Position numbers and translations under genes: made by a program
Shown here: positions 9,810 through 18,618 of the stretch, in pieces
Layout: every line of letters starts with the position of its first letter
Position numbering within the stretch: the stretch's first letter is position 1
Assembly (NCBI RefSeq): GCF_030248535.1
Contig: NZ_JAHGAJ010000045.1
Location: 1-59,832 of the forward strand
Direction of reading: 5' to 3'
Origin: Vibrio sp. D404a
Lineage (GTDB): Bacteria; Pseudomonadota; Gammaproteobacteria; Enterobacterales; Vibrionaceae
Length of the DNA stretch: 59,832 nucleotides
The notes under the pieces: model-generated
What the model saw: only the letters and a program-made list of their open reading frames with translations
What the model was told of the DNA's origin: nothing
Database searches by the model: none

Positions 9810-9824
9810 TAACATTAACTTAAC
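9810..9824 (-). promoter_or_regulatory. ArcA-like binding site
   Basis: Read on the minus strand the bases are GTTAAGTTAATGTTA, matching 13 of 15 positions of the ArcA consensus GTTAATTAAATGTTA as I remember it. A second GTTAAC...GGTTAAC pair lies at 9864-9882. ArcA repression of sdh and gltA is established in E. coli, and the location fits. Confidence 0.6.
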
Positions 9825-10064
9825 AAATAACTGAAGTTGAGCCTGAGTTAATTGTAAAATATTTGTTAACAACAAGGTTAACGAAGACACCTCACATTTC
9901 TTCTTAGCCTTGCATTTATAAGGTTTTAACCAAACTTTTCAGCGCCACTATACGGACGGCAACATTCTAATACAATTGATGTAACAAATAATGCTACACA
10001 GCACAGATTTTTAACGAATTTAATGTAAAAAACACTAACAAGTGCACACAAAGCTGCAGAAAAA

Positions 10065-10093
10065 TTGACTTTCCCACGTAAGACCAGTAAAAA
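10065..10093 (+). promoter_or_regulatory. Probable gltA sigma70 promoter
   Basis: TTGACT (-35) and TAAAAA (-10) with a 17-base spacer, about 50 bases before the gltA ATG, which has an AAAGGAG ribosome site. Confidence 0.5.
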
Positions 10094-10145
10094 AATGGCA
10101 CATAAACATCCTGGACGGATTAAATAATAAACAAAGGAGATTGTT

Positions 10146-11435
10146 ATGGCGGATAAGAAAGCTACCCTTCATATTGAAGGTCAAGCGCCAATCGAGCTGC
10201 CGATTACGGAAGGTGTACTTGGTACGCCAGTGATCGATGTTCGTACACTAGGTTCTAATGGTTTTTTCACTTTTGACCCTGGTTTTCTTGCCACTGCATC
10301 CTGTGAGTCTCAAATCACTTTTATTGACGGCGGCAAAGGTATCCTTTTGCACCGTGGTTACCCAATTGACCAACTAGCCAATAACGCTGATTACTTGGAA
10401 GTATGTTACATCCTTCTCTATGGTGAAGCCCCATCTCGCGACGAATACGAGAAATTCAAAACGACCGTTACTCGTCACACCATGGTTCATGAACAAATCG
10501 CAAGCTTCTTCCACGGCTTCCGTCGTGACGCGCACCCTATGGCTGTCATGTGTGGCGTGGTTGGTGCTCTTGCAGCGTTTTATCATGACTCACTTGATAT
10601 CAATAACGACACACACCGTGAGATCGCGGCTTACCGCCTGATCTCGAAAATGCCAACGTTGGCGGCAATGTGTTACAAGTACTCGATCGGTCAGCCGTTC
10701 ATTTACCCACGTAACGACCTAAGCTACGCAGAAAACTTCCTTCACATGATGTTCGCAAACCCATGTGAAGAGTACGAAGTAAACCCTATCGTTGCTCGCG
10801 CAATGGATAAGATCTTCACTCTGCACGCAGACCACGAGCAAAATGCTTCTACATCAACAGTACGTCTGTCTGGTTCTTCAGGTGCTAACCCGTTCGCTTG
10901 TATCGCGGCAGGTATCGCATCTCTTTGGGGTCCCGCTCACGGCGGTGCAAACGAAGCATGTCTGCGTATGCTGGAAGAGATCGGTAGCGTAGATAAGATC
11001 GAAGAGTATGTTGCTAAAGCGAAAGACAAAGATGACCCATTCCGTCTAATGGGCTTCGGTCACCGCGTTTACAAGAACTACGATCCACGTGCAACTGTAA
11101 TGCGTGAAGCGTGCCACGAAGTACTAAAAGAGCTAAATATCCAAGATCCACTACTTGACGTAGCAATGGAACTGGAGCGTATCGCACTTTCTGACGAATA
11201 CTTCGTATCTAAGAAACTGTACCCGAACGTAGATTTCTACTCAGGCATCATCCTGAAAGCGATCGGAATCCCAGTATCAATGTTCACGGTAATCTTCGCG
11301 ATGTCTCGTACTATCGGTTGGATTGCACACTGGAACGAGATGCACAGCGACCCAACGAACCGTATCGGTCGTCCACGTCAGCTGTACACTGGTCAAGAAC
11401 AGCGTGACTTTAAAGCTCTTCACGAACGTGAATAG
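10146..11435 (+). CDS. gltA: Citrate synthase (type II)
   Basis: Condenses oxaloacetate and acetyl-CoA to citrate at the entry of the TCA cycle. The 429-residue length matches the hexameric, NADH-inhibited Gram-negative type. The active-site His regions are LWGPAHGGANEA and MGFGHRVYKNYDPRA, and the aspartate segment is NVDFYSGIILKAIGIP. A strong AAAGGAG precedes the ATG. It is a single-gene unit divergent from sdhC with a terminator at 11458-11490. Confidence 0.98.
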   Translation: MADKKATLHIEGQAPIELPITEGVLGTPVIDVRTLGSNGFFTFDPGFLATASCESQITFIDGGKGILLHRGYPIDQLANNADYLEVCYILLYGEAPSRDEYEKFKTTVTRHTMVHEQIASFFHGFRRDAHPMAVMCGVVGALAAFYHDSLDINNDTHREIAAYRLISKMPTLAAMCYKYSIGQPFIYPRNDLSYAENFLHMMFANPCEEYEVNPIVARAMDKIFTLHADHEQNASTSTVRLSGSSGANPFACIAAGIASLWGPAHGGANEACLRMLEEIGSVDKIEEYVAKAKDKDDPFRLMGFGHRVYKNYDPRATVMREACHEVLKELNIQDPLLDVAMELERIALSDEYFVSKKLYPNVDFYSGIILKAIGIPVSMFTVIFAMSRTIGWIAHWNEMHSDPTNRIGRPRQLYTGQEQRDFKALHERE

Positions 11436-11456
11436 TCGTTATTAAAGTATGATTGT

Positions 11457-11492
11457 TAAAAAGGGTTGATGCGAAAGCATCAACCCTTTTCT
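11457..11492 (+). terminator. gltA terminator
   Basis: Stem AAAGGGTTGATGC/GCATCAACCCTTT with a GAAA loop and a following T-rich run. The same stem core recurs at 13208-13235. Confidence 0.9.
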
Positions 11493-11560
11493 TTTTATAC
11501 GAGATGCGAGATTGATGTGAGGAGTACTCTCTACTCGTATCCCTCATCCCGTATCTGCTC

Positions 11561-12319
11561 TTATACTGGATTATCGATATCGATAAACTCAACATCCAAG
11601 CCGTGCTCTTTTGCTAGCCACTCGCCCAACGCTTTAATACCGTAGCGCTCTGTTGCGTGGTGCCCTGCTGCGAAGTAATGAATGTCTTGCTCGCGTGCAG
11701 AGTATGTTGTGCGTTCTGAGATCTCACCCGAAATAAATGCATCTAAGCCGTTCGCCGCAGCAAGCTCAATGTAGTCTTGACCACCACCTGTACACCAACC
11801 GACTGTTTCAATCATCTTATCGGCATTCTCTGGTGCAATATGCAGTGGCTCACGGTTAAGCACTTGATTAATCTTGTCAGCGAATTCCGCACCTGTCATT
11901 GGCTTGCGTAGCTTACCAAACATGGCTACCGATTGAGGGTGCCCTTCTAAGCCACCTTCTACATCAATCTCAAGCAATCGAGCCAACTCGGCGTTGTTGC
12001 CCAACTCAGGATGGATATCAAGCGGCAGGTGGTAACCCATAAGGTTGATGTCATTCTTAATCAGAGTACGAATGCGCTTGCCTTTCATACCACGAATCGG
12101 CTCAGGCTCACCTTTCCAGAAGTAACCATGATGAACAAGCAGTGCATCAGCGTTTAGCTCAACCGCCTTGTCAATTAAAGCTTGTGAGGCCGTAACGCCT
12201 GTAACAATGCGTTTTACTTCAGGCGTACCTTCAACTTGTAGACCATTCGGGCTGTAATCTTTAATCTGTTGAGGTTGCAGCTTCTCATTAAGAATTTTTT
12301 CTAATTGTAGGTTATTCAT
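11561..12319 (-). CDS. Nif3-like / YbgI family metal-binding protein
   Basis: A 252-residue member of the Nif3/YbgI (GTP cyclohydrolase I type 2-like) family. These proteins form toroidal hexamers with a dinuclear metal centre, and their cellular role is unsettled. Metal-ligand-type motifs are visible: LLVHHGYFW, GYHLPLDIHPELGNN near the middle, and a C-terminal AAGHHATERYG. It is monocistronic, between gltA and a divergent DUF1853 gene. Family membership is confident; function is not. Confidence 0.92.
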   Translation of the reverse strand: MNNLQLEKILNEKLQPQQIKDYSPNGLQVEGTPEVKRIVTGVTASQALIDKAVELNADALLVHHGYFWKGEPEPIRGMKGKRIRTLIKNDINLMGYHLPLDIHPELGNNAELARLLEIDVEGGLEGHPQSVAMFGKLRKPMTGAEFADKINQVLNREPLHIAPENADKMIETVGWCTGGGQDYIELAAANGLDAFISGEISERTTYSAREQDIHYFAAGHHATERYGIKALGEWLAKEHGLDVEFIDIDNPV

Positions 12320-12425
12320 TGCTTGTTCCAGCTTACATTTTTGATAACGTGGTTATATCAATTTACGGGTAGAATGTCGAAAGCATACTTGGGTCGGAAG
12401 ACCTTAGCCAATCAGTGAGGAATAG

Positions 12426-13184
12426 ATGGCGTCATTACAACGATTTTTTCAATGGATCATGGAGTCACCGCCACTATTAGAGTGCAAGCAACCCGTCAGT
12501 GATTTAACACAATTTGCATCGCCACAATCACTTCCAAATGACCACCAATATCAAGGCAATCCAAGATTAGGATTTGTTTATCAGCATTTGTGCCAAACTC
12601 TGTTCGAAAACTCACCACATTACGTCATTGCTCATGATGAAATTCAAATCAATGTAAATGGTCGAACATTGGGTGCCATAGACTTTATTCTAGAAGATAA
12701 GCGCAACGCTCAATTGGAGCATTGGGAAGTGGCAATTAAGTTTTATCTGCTTCATGAAGATACTTGGTACGGTCCTAATGCGCATGACCAACTCGACAAG
12801 AAGTTTGATCGTATGCTTAGCCACCAGCTCAAGATGTCGAGTTCTGAAGCATTTCGCGCTCAATACCCTGACCTCGATATTCAATCGCAACATCTGTTAA
12901 TGCAAGGCCGCTTGTATATTAACCCGTTTCTTGAACAAAAAGTTCCAACTCATTGTTTAGGTTATAATATTAACTCCACACAAGTAAACGGCTACTGGTG
13001 CTATCAAAATCAAGCTCACCTCATTGAAGAAGCGCTGTACCCACTTACCAAAAACCAATGGGCGTCAGGTACTGAGGATTTCGAGCAATCACCCATTACA
13101 GAGTTTGGTGATCGCTTCGTACATGGCCAAACAAAGTCCGGTCAATTCTGGTTCGTGATGCCAGAACGTTGGCCACATGGATAA
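12426..13184 (+). CDS. DUF1853 family protein
   Basis: A 252-residue cytosolic protein resembling the DUF1853 family, whose function is unknown. The middle has GRTLGAIDFILED followed by LEHWEVAIKFYL, an Asp...Glu...Lys arrangement on a strand-rich core that resembles PD-(D/E)XK nuclease-like folds. Downstream NPRLGFVYQ-type and QGRLYINPF segments look family-conserved. It is divergent from the Nif3-like gene and convergent with pgm, with a shared terminator. The nuclease-like fold is my inference. Confidence 0.75.
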   Translation: MASLQRFFQWIMESPPLLECKQPVSDLTQFASPQSLPNDHQYQGNPRLGFVYQHLCQTLFENSPHYVIAHDEIQINVNGRTLGAIDFILEDKRNAQLEHWEVAIKFYLLHEDTWYGPNAHDQLDKKFDRMLSHQLKMSSSEAFRAQYPDLDIQSQHLLMQGRLYINPFLEQKVPTHCLGYNINSTQVNGYWCYQNQAHLIEEALYPLTKNQWASGTEDFEQSPITEFGDRFVHGQTKSGQFWFVMPERWPHG

Positions 13185-13204
13185 GACGACTTTCTAAGTG
13201 CACA

Positions 13205-13240
13205 AAAAAGGGTTGATGCTTTCACATCAACCCTTCTCAT
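13205..13240. terminator. Bidirectional terminator between DUF1853 gene and pgm
   Basis: Stem AAGGGTTGATG (13208-13218) pairs with CATCAACCCTT (13225-13235). An A-run on its left serves pgm on the minus strand; a weak T-rich flank on its right serves the plus strand. Confidence 0.85.
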
Positions 13241-13264
13241 TATCTAGCTAAAATCGATTACCGA

Positions 13265-14911
13265 TTATAGGCCTGCCGCAGCAAACACTTGGTTAACGAT
13301 TTCTTGTGCTTCTGCTTCGATCTGTTTCAGGTGCTCTTCGCCTTTAAAGCTTTCGCAGTAGATCTTGTAGATATCTTCCGTGCCTGACGGACGAGCTGCA
13401 AACCAACCGTTTTCAGTTGTCACTTTAAGACCACCGATTGCTGCACCATTACCAGGAGCGTGCGTTAGACGAGCAGTGATTGCATCACCCGCTAATGTTT
13501 CTGCTGCAACCATCTCTGGCGATAGCTTTTTAAGTACGTCTTTTTGAGGACCGTTAGCAATGGCTTGAATACGGTTGTACTTAGACTCACCGTGTTTTGC
13601 CGCTAGCTCTTCGTAGTAGTCTTGTGGGTTCTTACCCGTTACCGCGGTAATTTCAGCAGCAAGAAGACACAAAATGATGCCATCTTTGTCTGTTGACCAT
13701 GGTGTGCCGTCTTTACGTAGGAATGATGCACCCGCAGACTCTTCACCACCAAAGCCGAACGTACCGTTGTATAAACCATCCACAAACCACTTAAAGCCTA
13801 CTGGAACTTCACAAAGTTCACGACCAAGATCTGCAACTACGCGGTCAATCAATGCACTTGATACCAGTGTCTTACCAACAGCGACGTCTTTGCCCCAACC
13901 TTCACGATGACGGTATAGGTAGTCGATACATACCGCTAGAAAGTGGTTCGGGTTCATTAGGCCTTTTGGCGTTACGATACCGTGGCGGTCGTAATCAGGG
14001 TCATTACCAAATGCTAGGTCGTACTCATCTTTAAGCGCTAGCAGACCTGCCATTGCGTAAGGAGAAGAACAGTCCATACGAACCACGCCATCTTTATCTA
14101 GAGACATAAACTGGAACGATGGGTCGATAGCTTCACTTACTAAAGTTAAGTCAAGGTTGTATGCCTTACCAATTTGACGCCAGTAGTCGATGCCGCTACC
14201 ACCTAGTGGATCGACACCAATTTTTAGGTTCGCTTTTTGGATTGCTTCCATATCGATCACATTAACTAGATCATCAATGTATGGCTTAACAAGATCCATC
14301 TCTACAAACAGCTCAGACGCTTTTGCTTCTGTAAGAGACATACGCTTAACACCCTGCAGGCCTTCTGCAATCAGAACGTTAGCACGATCTTCGATAGCTT
14401 GAGTCAGCTCAGCTTCCGCAGGACCGCCGTGTACTGGGTTGTACTTGATACCGCCATCTTGTGGTGGGTTGTGAGATGGCGTAATAACGATACCGTCAGC
14501 CTTATCTTCGTGCTTAAGGTTGTACGTTAGAATCGCATGAGAAACACCCGGTGTTGGTGTGTAGCCATTGTCTTGTTGAGTGATCACTTGAACGCCATTG
14601 GCAACCAGTACTTCAACAACACTAGAGAATGCTGGCTCAGAGAGCGCGTGTGTATCTTTACCTACAAACAGAGGTCCTGTCGTGCCCTGCTCTGCACGAA
14701 CTTCTGCTACTGCTTGAGCAATAGCAAGAATGTGGTTTTCATTAAATGTTGATTTGTCTGCTGTACCACGGTGACCAGAAGTACCAAACTGTACTTTATG
14801 ATCTGGGTTAGACGCATCCGGTTGCTGTAAGAAATAGTTAGCAACTAAAGCCGGGATATTATGAAGATCTTCCTGCTGAGCTTTCTGCCCGGCACGAGGG
14901 TGCATAGCCAT
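13265..14911 (-). CDS. pgm: Phosphoglucomutase (alpha-D-glucose)
   Basis: Interconverts glucose-1-phosphate and glucose-6-phosphate. The start is set at 14911 (MAMHPRAGQKAQ) because AAGGAT lies just upstream and the resulting 548 residues match E. coli Pgm (546); a longer frame would begin at 14944. The catalytic phosphoserine loop is ITPSHNPPQDGG, the metal loop is GNDPDYDRHG, and the C-terminal phosphate-binding loop is ARPSGTEDIYKIY. It lies downstream of seqA, as in E. coli, but behind a strong hairpin. Confidence 0.96.
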   Translation of the reverse strand: MAMHPRAGQKAQQEDLHNIPALVANYFLQQPDASNPDHKVQFGTSGHRGTADKSTFNENHILAIAQAVAEVRAEQGTTGPLFVGKDTHALSEPAFSSVVEVLVANGVQVITQQDNGYTPTPGVSHAILTYNLKHEDKADGIVITPSHNPPQDGGIKYNPVHGGPAEAELTQAIEDRANVLIAEGLQGVKRMSLTEAKASELFVEMDLVKPYIDDLVNVIDMEAIQKANLKIGVDPLGGSGIDYWRQIGKAYNLDLTLVSEAIDPSFQFMSLDKDGVVRMDCSSPYAMAGLLALKDEYDLAFGNDPDYDRHGIVTPKGLMNPNHFLAVCIDYLYRHREGWGKDVAVGKTLVSSALIDRVVADLGRELCEVPVGFKWFVDGLYNGTFGFGGEESAGASFLRKDGTPWSTDKDGIILCLLAAEITAVTGKNPQDYYEELAAKHGESKYNRIQAIANGPQKDVLKKLSPEMVAAETLAGDAITARLTHAPGNGAAIGGLKVTTENGWFAARPSGTEDIYKIYCESFKGEEHLKQIEAEAQEIVNQVFAAAGL

Positions 14912-14941
14912 TTTGACATCCTTATATATAAAATTTAAAAA

Positions 14942-14990
14942 CAAAAAAACCTCATAATATCTTCTTTAGCATGGATATTATGAGGTTTAA
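14942..14990 (-). terminator. seqA terminator
   Basis: A perfect 14-bp stem (14948-14961 with 14974-14987) with a U-run on the minus strand (A-run 14941-14949 on plus). It separates seqA from pgm transcriptionally. Confidence 0.85.
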
Positions 14991-15001
14991 ATCTGATTTC
15001 C

Positions 15002-15541
15002 CTAAATTGAACCTGTTACTTTTTCTATTAGTTCAGCTTGGAAATTCATACGGCTCATCAACTGTTCAACCATCTGTCTTTTACGACTAGTATTGTTGTT
15101 AGTGATAACCCAAAACGGACTCAGTGGAATCGCTTTTGGCTTAGTCGTGTTACCGTTCGCCAACAGTGTTGCTTCGTTATCTGCGAAGTAAACACGCTTA
15201 CGACCTTTTACTTGAGTCGCTTCTGAAAAGCTCGCTGGGTCAATTTTATGCAGTGTTGATAACACTAACATGAAACGATCAATGGCTTTCTTTAAAGAGG
15301 CGAATTCATCTGAAATAAGCAGAGAGCGCATCTCTTTTACGCCATCCAGCTTCTCTGGAGTAAAGCCTACTTCCTTACTCACAACGATACCTTTCGGCTC
15401 TACGATCTCTTCAACCGGAGCCAAGCCTTGGTTGTCCACCTGTAATAAACGGCGCAGAATATCTGAAGCGCTTTCGCCGATACGTTCTGTCTGACCCGCG
15501 ATATAACGGTATAGGTCCTCATCAACCTCAATTGTTTTCAT
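15002..15541 (-). CDS. seqA: Replication-initiation negative regulator SeqA
   Basis: Binds hemimethylated GATC sites, sequesters the origin after initiation and organises new DNA. It has 179 residues. The N-terminal oligomerisation helix region is MKTIEVDEDLYRYIAGQTERIGES, and the C-terminal DNA-binding domain (about 65-179) includes RKRVYFADNEATLLANGNTT and the loop with NNNTSRKRQM. It is divergent from ybfF with an 18-base ORF-to-ORF gap, an arrangement shared with enterobacteria. Confidence 0.96.
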   Translation of the reverse strand: MKTIEVDEDLYRYIAGQTERIGESASDILRRLLQVDNQGLAPVEEIVEPKGIVVSKEVGFTPEKLDGVKEMRSLLISDEFASLKKAIDRFMLVLSTLHKIDPASFSEATQVKGRKRVYFADNEATLLANGNTTKPKAIPLSPFWVITNNNTSRKRQMVEQLMSRMNFQAELIEKVTGSI

Positions 15542-15634
15542 TCGCTTTTCACAATCTCAATGTTTAAACTCTGGGGGATTATAGCGAGATCCGCGCGGAT
15601 ACTCTACGTCAAACCCACCATGAATAAGATAAAA

Positions 15635-16396
15635 ATGTCAGTACAGCTCAACTATAAATTGGAAGGTGAAGGTCACACCATCGTTTTGATCCATGGATTG
15701 TTCGGCAATCTGGATAATTTAGGCCTGCTTGCTCGCGATCTCAAAACGGATCATCAGGTACTCAGTATCGACCTGCGTAACCATGGTGTCTCGCCCCACA
15801 GCGACACCCACGACTATCGTTCAATGGCTGATGATGTCGCGCAGTTATTATCCTCGCTAAACATCACCAACCCCACTGTCATCGGTCACTCAATGGGTGG
15901 CAAGGTCGCCATGGCACTGACGGAAAAAACCGACATCGATAAACTGATCGTGCTCGACATGGCCCCAGTTGCCTATACCCAAAGTCGCCACGACAATGTA
16001 CTGGCAGGCCTTAATGCCGTGATTCAAGAGCAGCCAAGCTCTAGAGCAGAGGCATTAAAGGTATTGGCTAAGCACATCGAGATGGATGGTGTCAGACAGT
16101 TTCTAACGAAATCCCTGTATAAAAACGAACAAGGCGTGATGGTTTGGCGATTCAATGTCGAATCATTGGAGTCTAACTACGCCAATATTATCGGTTGGGA
16201 ACCTATTAAGAAAACTGACGTCAAAACGCTATTGGTTAAAGGCGGCGACTCTGACTATTTAATGCCAGAGCATCAATCGGCAGTACAGCAACAATTTTCG
16301 AATGTGAAAGCGCACGTGATTGCCAACACTGGTCACTGGCTGCACGCAGAAAAACCCAAAGAAGTGCTCAGAGCGATTCGTAAATTCTTAGGCTAA
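15635..16396 (+). CDS. ybfF: YbfF-type alpha/beta-hydrolase esterase
   Basis: Serine esterase of the alpha/beta-hydrolase fold acting on acyl thioesters or short esters; the physiological substrate is not established. The start ATG at 15635 (MSVQLNYKLEGEG) is chosen because it gives 253 residues, as in E. coli YbfF, and an AATAAG precedes it; 15620 is an alternative. IVLIHGLFGNLDNLG forms the oxyanion region, VIGHSMGGKVAM holds the nucleophile Ser, and the C-terminal NTGHWLH holds the catalytic His. It is adjacent to seqA, as in E. coli. Confidence 0.92.
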   Translation: MSVQLNYKLEGEGHTIVLIHGLFGNLDNLGLLARDLKTDHQVLSIDLRNHGVSPHSDTHDYRSMADDVAQLLSSLNITNPTVIGHSMGGKVAMALTEKTDIDKLIVLDMAPVAYTQSRHDNVLAGLNAVIQEQPSSRAEALKVLAKHIEMDGVRQFLTKSLYKNEQGVMVWRFNVESLESNYANIIGWEPIKKTDVKTLLVKGGDSDYLMPEHQSAVQQQFSNVKAHVIANTGHWLHAEKPKEVLRAIRKFLG

Positions 16397-16525
16397 TCGT
16401 TCTGTTTTTTTGGTGAACAATCTCTACATCAACAGATAAATGAGAAGTCAGCGATCTCTGCGGATTAACTTTATCTCACAACAGTGATATAGTGCGCCCA
16501 AGCAAAATTGGTATATAAGGTTCCC

Positions 16526-16747
16526 ATGCTTTACGACTACATGAACATCATTGAATCTATTGGTTTAGATCTTCTATTTGCGTCGATTTTCTTTCTAATC
16601 GGTATGGCAATTAAAGACGTTCTAAAACAAGGTAATGTTCCAGCATTTGGTCGTCGCATTGTATGGTTAGTGCTGTTCCTTGGCTGTGCAGGTTTTATCG
16701 CCAAGGGGATAATTCAGATGAGCTGGGAAGGTACAGGAATCGGTTGA
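16526..16747 (+). CDS. DUF2788 family small membrane protein
   Basis: A 73-residue inner-membrane protein with two predicted helices, roughly residues 9-31 (ESIGLDLLFASIFFLIGMAI) and 47-66 (IVWLVLFLGCAGFIAKGII), separated by a charged loop. The start at 16526 follows AAGG. It matches the DUF2788 family as I recognise it; function is unknown. It sits 55 bases before the fldA start and may be cotranscribed with it. Confidence 0.8.
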   Translation: MLYDYMNIIESIGLDLLFASIFFLIGMAIKDVLKQGNVPAFGRRIVWLVLFLGCAGFIAKGIIQMSWEGTGIG

Positions 16748-16802
16748 TTCCCGTCGACACTTTATTACACCGACAACAGACAAAATGAAAGGTAATGATT
16801 CT

Positions 16803-17336
16803 ATGGCAAGTGTAGGTCTCTTCTTCGGTAGCGATACAGGTAACACTGAAGCTGTTGCAAAGATGATTCAAAAGCAATTGAGCAAGCAGCTCGTTCATGT
16901 TCAAGACATTGCAAAAAGCAGCAAAGAAGACATCGATAACTTCGACCTGCTTCTACTTGGTATCCCAACGTGGTACTACGGTGAAGCACAGTGTGATTGG
17001 GATGATTTCTTCCCTGAACTAGAAGCAATCGACTTCTCAACTAAGCTAGTTGCTATCTTTGGTTGTGGTGACCAAGAAGATTACGCTGAGTACTTCTGTG
17101 ATGCGATGGGTACAATTCGCGACATCGTTGAAGCGAAGGGCGGTACTATCCTAGGTTACACTTCAACAGAAGGCTACGAGTTCGAAGCGTCTAAAGCACT
17201 TGTTGAAGGCGATGACAACCAATTCGTTGGTCTATGTATCGACGAAGACCGTCAACCAGAACTGACTGACGAGCGCGTATCTAACTGGGTTAAACAAATC
17301 CACGAAGAGATGTGCCTAGCAGAGCTTGAAGACTAA
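16803..17336 (+). CDS. fldA: Flavodoxin I (long chain)
   Basis: FMN electron carrier supplying low-potential electrons to radical-SAM and other reductive enzymes. The start at 16803 (MASVGLFFGSDTG) has AAAGG upstream and gives 177 residues. The FMN phosphate loop is GSDTGNTEAVAK. The stacking-loop regions are TWYYGEAQCDWDDF and FGCGDQEDYAEYFCDAMG. The fldA-fur neighbourhood is conserved in gamma-proteobacteria. Confidence 0.97.
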   Translation: MASVGLFFGSDTGNTEAVAKMIQKQLSKQLVHVQDIAKSSKEDIDNFDLLLLGIPTWYYGEAQCDWDDFFPELEAIDFSTKLVAIFGCGDQEDYAEYFCDAMGTIRDIVEAKGGTILGYTSTEGYEFEASKALVEGDDNQFVGLCIDEDRQPELTDERVSNWVKQIHEEMCLAELED

Positions 17337-17359
17337 TCTGTCAATCTGCTAACTGAATA

Positions 17360-17390
17360 TATAAAAACCTCCCGCGCGGAGGTTTTTTTG
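17360..17390 (+). terminator. fldA terminator
   Basis: Stem AACCTCC/GGAGGTT around a CGCGC centre followed by TTTTTTT. An A-run on the left may also serve the convergent minus-strand gene. Confidence 0.92.
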
Positions 17391-17417
17391 TTTCTATTTC
17401 TTTCAACTTTTAGTGAA

Positions 17418-17918
17418 TTAAGCCTCAACCGGCTCATCATCTTCCCGAAACTGTGGTTTCTTCCTCACATACAATGTGCGTTGAATTTCAGACACCACCT
17501 GCCCTTTTTTGTCCTTGACGTATATTACGAACTCCGGAAAGCACTTTTCACCCAGCTGAGTCTGGCGATAGATATCATCGAGCTGCCCTTGGGTGATCTC
17601 AAATTCTGCGTACAAATCCGATTGTCCGGGTTTAATGAAGTTAATACTCGCCTCTTTATCCCACACATAATAGCGCTCCCCTAAGATTCCCATTAACATC
17701 AATGAGTAAACGGGATCGGTCAGAGAAAAGATACTACCTCCATACTGAGTACGATTGGCATTTTTATTCCACCAGCGTAACTTCAATACGGTTTTGACAA
17801 CTCTAAAATCAGGGCTAATGTGGGCAATTTTGATTCCTGCGCCCCAAAACGGAGGCCAGATGTTGAGCGCAAACTTAACGATATTAGGTTTGTAGATTCT
17901 AGCGAGTTGCTTGTTCAT
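17418..17918 (-). CDS. DUF4442 family hotdog-fold protein
   Basis: A 166-residue protein related to DUF4442/YiiD C-terminal-like hotdog thioesterase-type proteins. The YGGSIFSLTDPVYSLMLMG segment corresponds to the substrate-side helix of this fold, and the strand-rich second half (AEFEITQGQLDDI) fits. No substrate can be inferred. It is convergent with fldA and divergent from fur. Confidence 0.75.
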   Translation of the reverse strand: MNKQLARIYKPNIVKFALNIWPPFWGAGIKIAHISPDFRVVKTVLKLRWWNKNANRTQYGGSIFSLTDPVYSLMLMGILGERYYVWDKEASINFIKPGQSDLYAEFEITQGQLDDIYRQTQLGEKCFPEFVIYVKDKKGQVVSEIQRTLYVRKKPQFREDDEPVEA

Positions 17919-18068
17919 TACGATCTTCCATGTTCTGTTTTTTATTCACCACCATAATAACTGGTCGTACCTCCAATATAAGAGAGATATTTAGATTTTA
18001 CAAAACAGATTGTGATGTAAGTGAGTAACCCTTTGAAGTTCGTGGTTTATTGTTGCGGTCGAGTATCC

Positions 18069-18074
18069 TATAAT
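18069..18074 (+). promoter_or_regulatory. Candidate fur -10 element
   Basis: A perfect TATAAT 53 bases before the fur ATG. No good -35 sits at 17 bases; TTGTTG is closer. I found no obvious Fur box over this promoter. Confidence 0.45.
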
Positions 18075-18126
18075 AATGGGAATATTGAATTCTGTTAATT
18101 GCTGCAGATCATCAACAGGAAAGTAT

Positions 18127-18576
18127 ATGTCAGACAACAATCAAGCGCTAAAAGATGCTGGTCTTAAAGTGACCCTCCCAAGGCTCAAAATTCTAGAAGT
18201 ATTACAACAGCCAGACTGCCAACACATTAGTGCTGAAGACTTGTATAAAAAGCTAATCGACTTAGGTGAAGAGATTGGCCTTGCGACCGTTTATCGAGTT
18301 CTTAACCAATTCGATGACGCTGGCATTGTTACTCGCCACCACTTCGAAGGCGGTAAGTCTGTATTCGAACTATCAACGCAGCACCATCACGATCACCTGG
18401 TTTGTTTAGACTGTGGTGAAGTGATCGAATTCTCAGACGACATCATCGAAGAGCGACAAAAAGAGATTGCTAAGCGTTACAACGTTCAGCTAACAAACCA
18501 TAGTTTGTACCTTTACGGTAAGAGCATGACGGGCGATTGCAAAAACAACCCAGACGCACACAAACCTAAGAAATAG
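18127..18576 (+). CDS. fur: Ferric uptake regulator Fur
   Basis: Fe(II)-responsive dimeric repressor of iron uptake genes. The start at 18127 (MSDNNQALKDAGLK) follows AGGAAAG and gives 149 residues; the open frame extends to 18076 but lacks such a site. The N-terminal winged helix is followed by the metal-binding segment STQHHHDHLVCLDCGEV (His cluster plus CxxC). The C-terminal region keeps only one Cys (GDCKNNPDAH), unlike the paired C-terminal cysteines of E. coli Fur. Confidence 0.97.
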   Translation: MSDNNQALKDAGLKVTLPRLKILEVLQQPDCQHISAEDLYKKLIDLGEEIGLATVYRVLNQFDDAGIVTRHHFEGGKSVFELSTQHHHDHLVCLDCGEVIEFSDDIIEERQKEIAKRYNVQLTNHSLYLYGKSMTGDCKNNPDAHKPKK

Positions 18577-18612
18577 AAAAAACGCTGGCCTCGGTCAGCG
18601 TTTTTTATTTGG
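18576..18612 (+). terminator. fur terminator
   Basis: Stem AACGCTGGCC/GGTCAGCGTT with a TC loop (one GU pair) and a following T-run. The downstream pilin gene begins 8 bases later. Confidence 0.88.
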
Positions 18613-18618
18613 AGAGCG

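Larger units (their letters stand above)
9730..10145. promoter_or_regulatory. Divergent sdhC/gltA promoter region
   Basis: A 416-base AT-rich spacer between the divergent sdh and gltA operons. It holds ArcA-like GTTA repeats (9810-9824 and 9864-9882) nearer sdhC, and a sigma70-like promoter close to gltA (10065-10093). I see no open reading frame with a ribosome-binding site in it. Confidence 0.8.
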
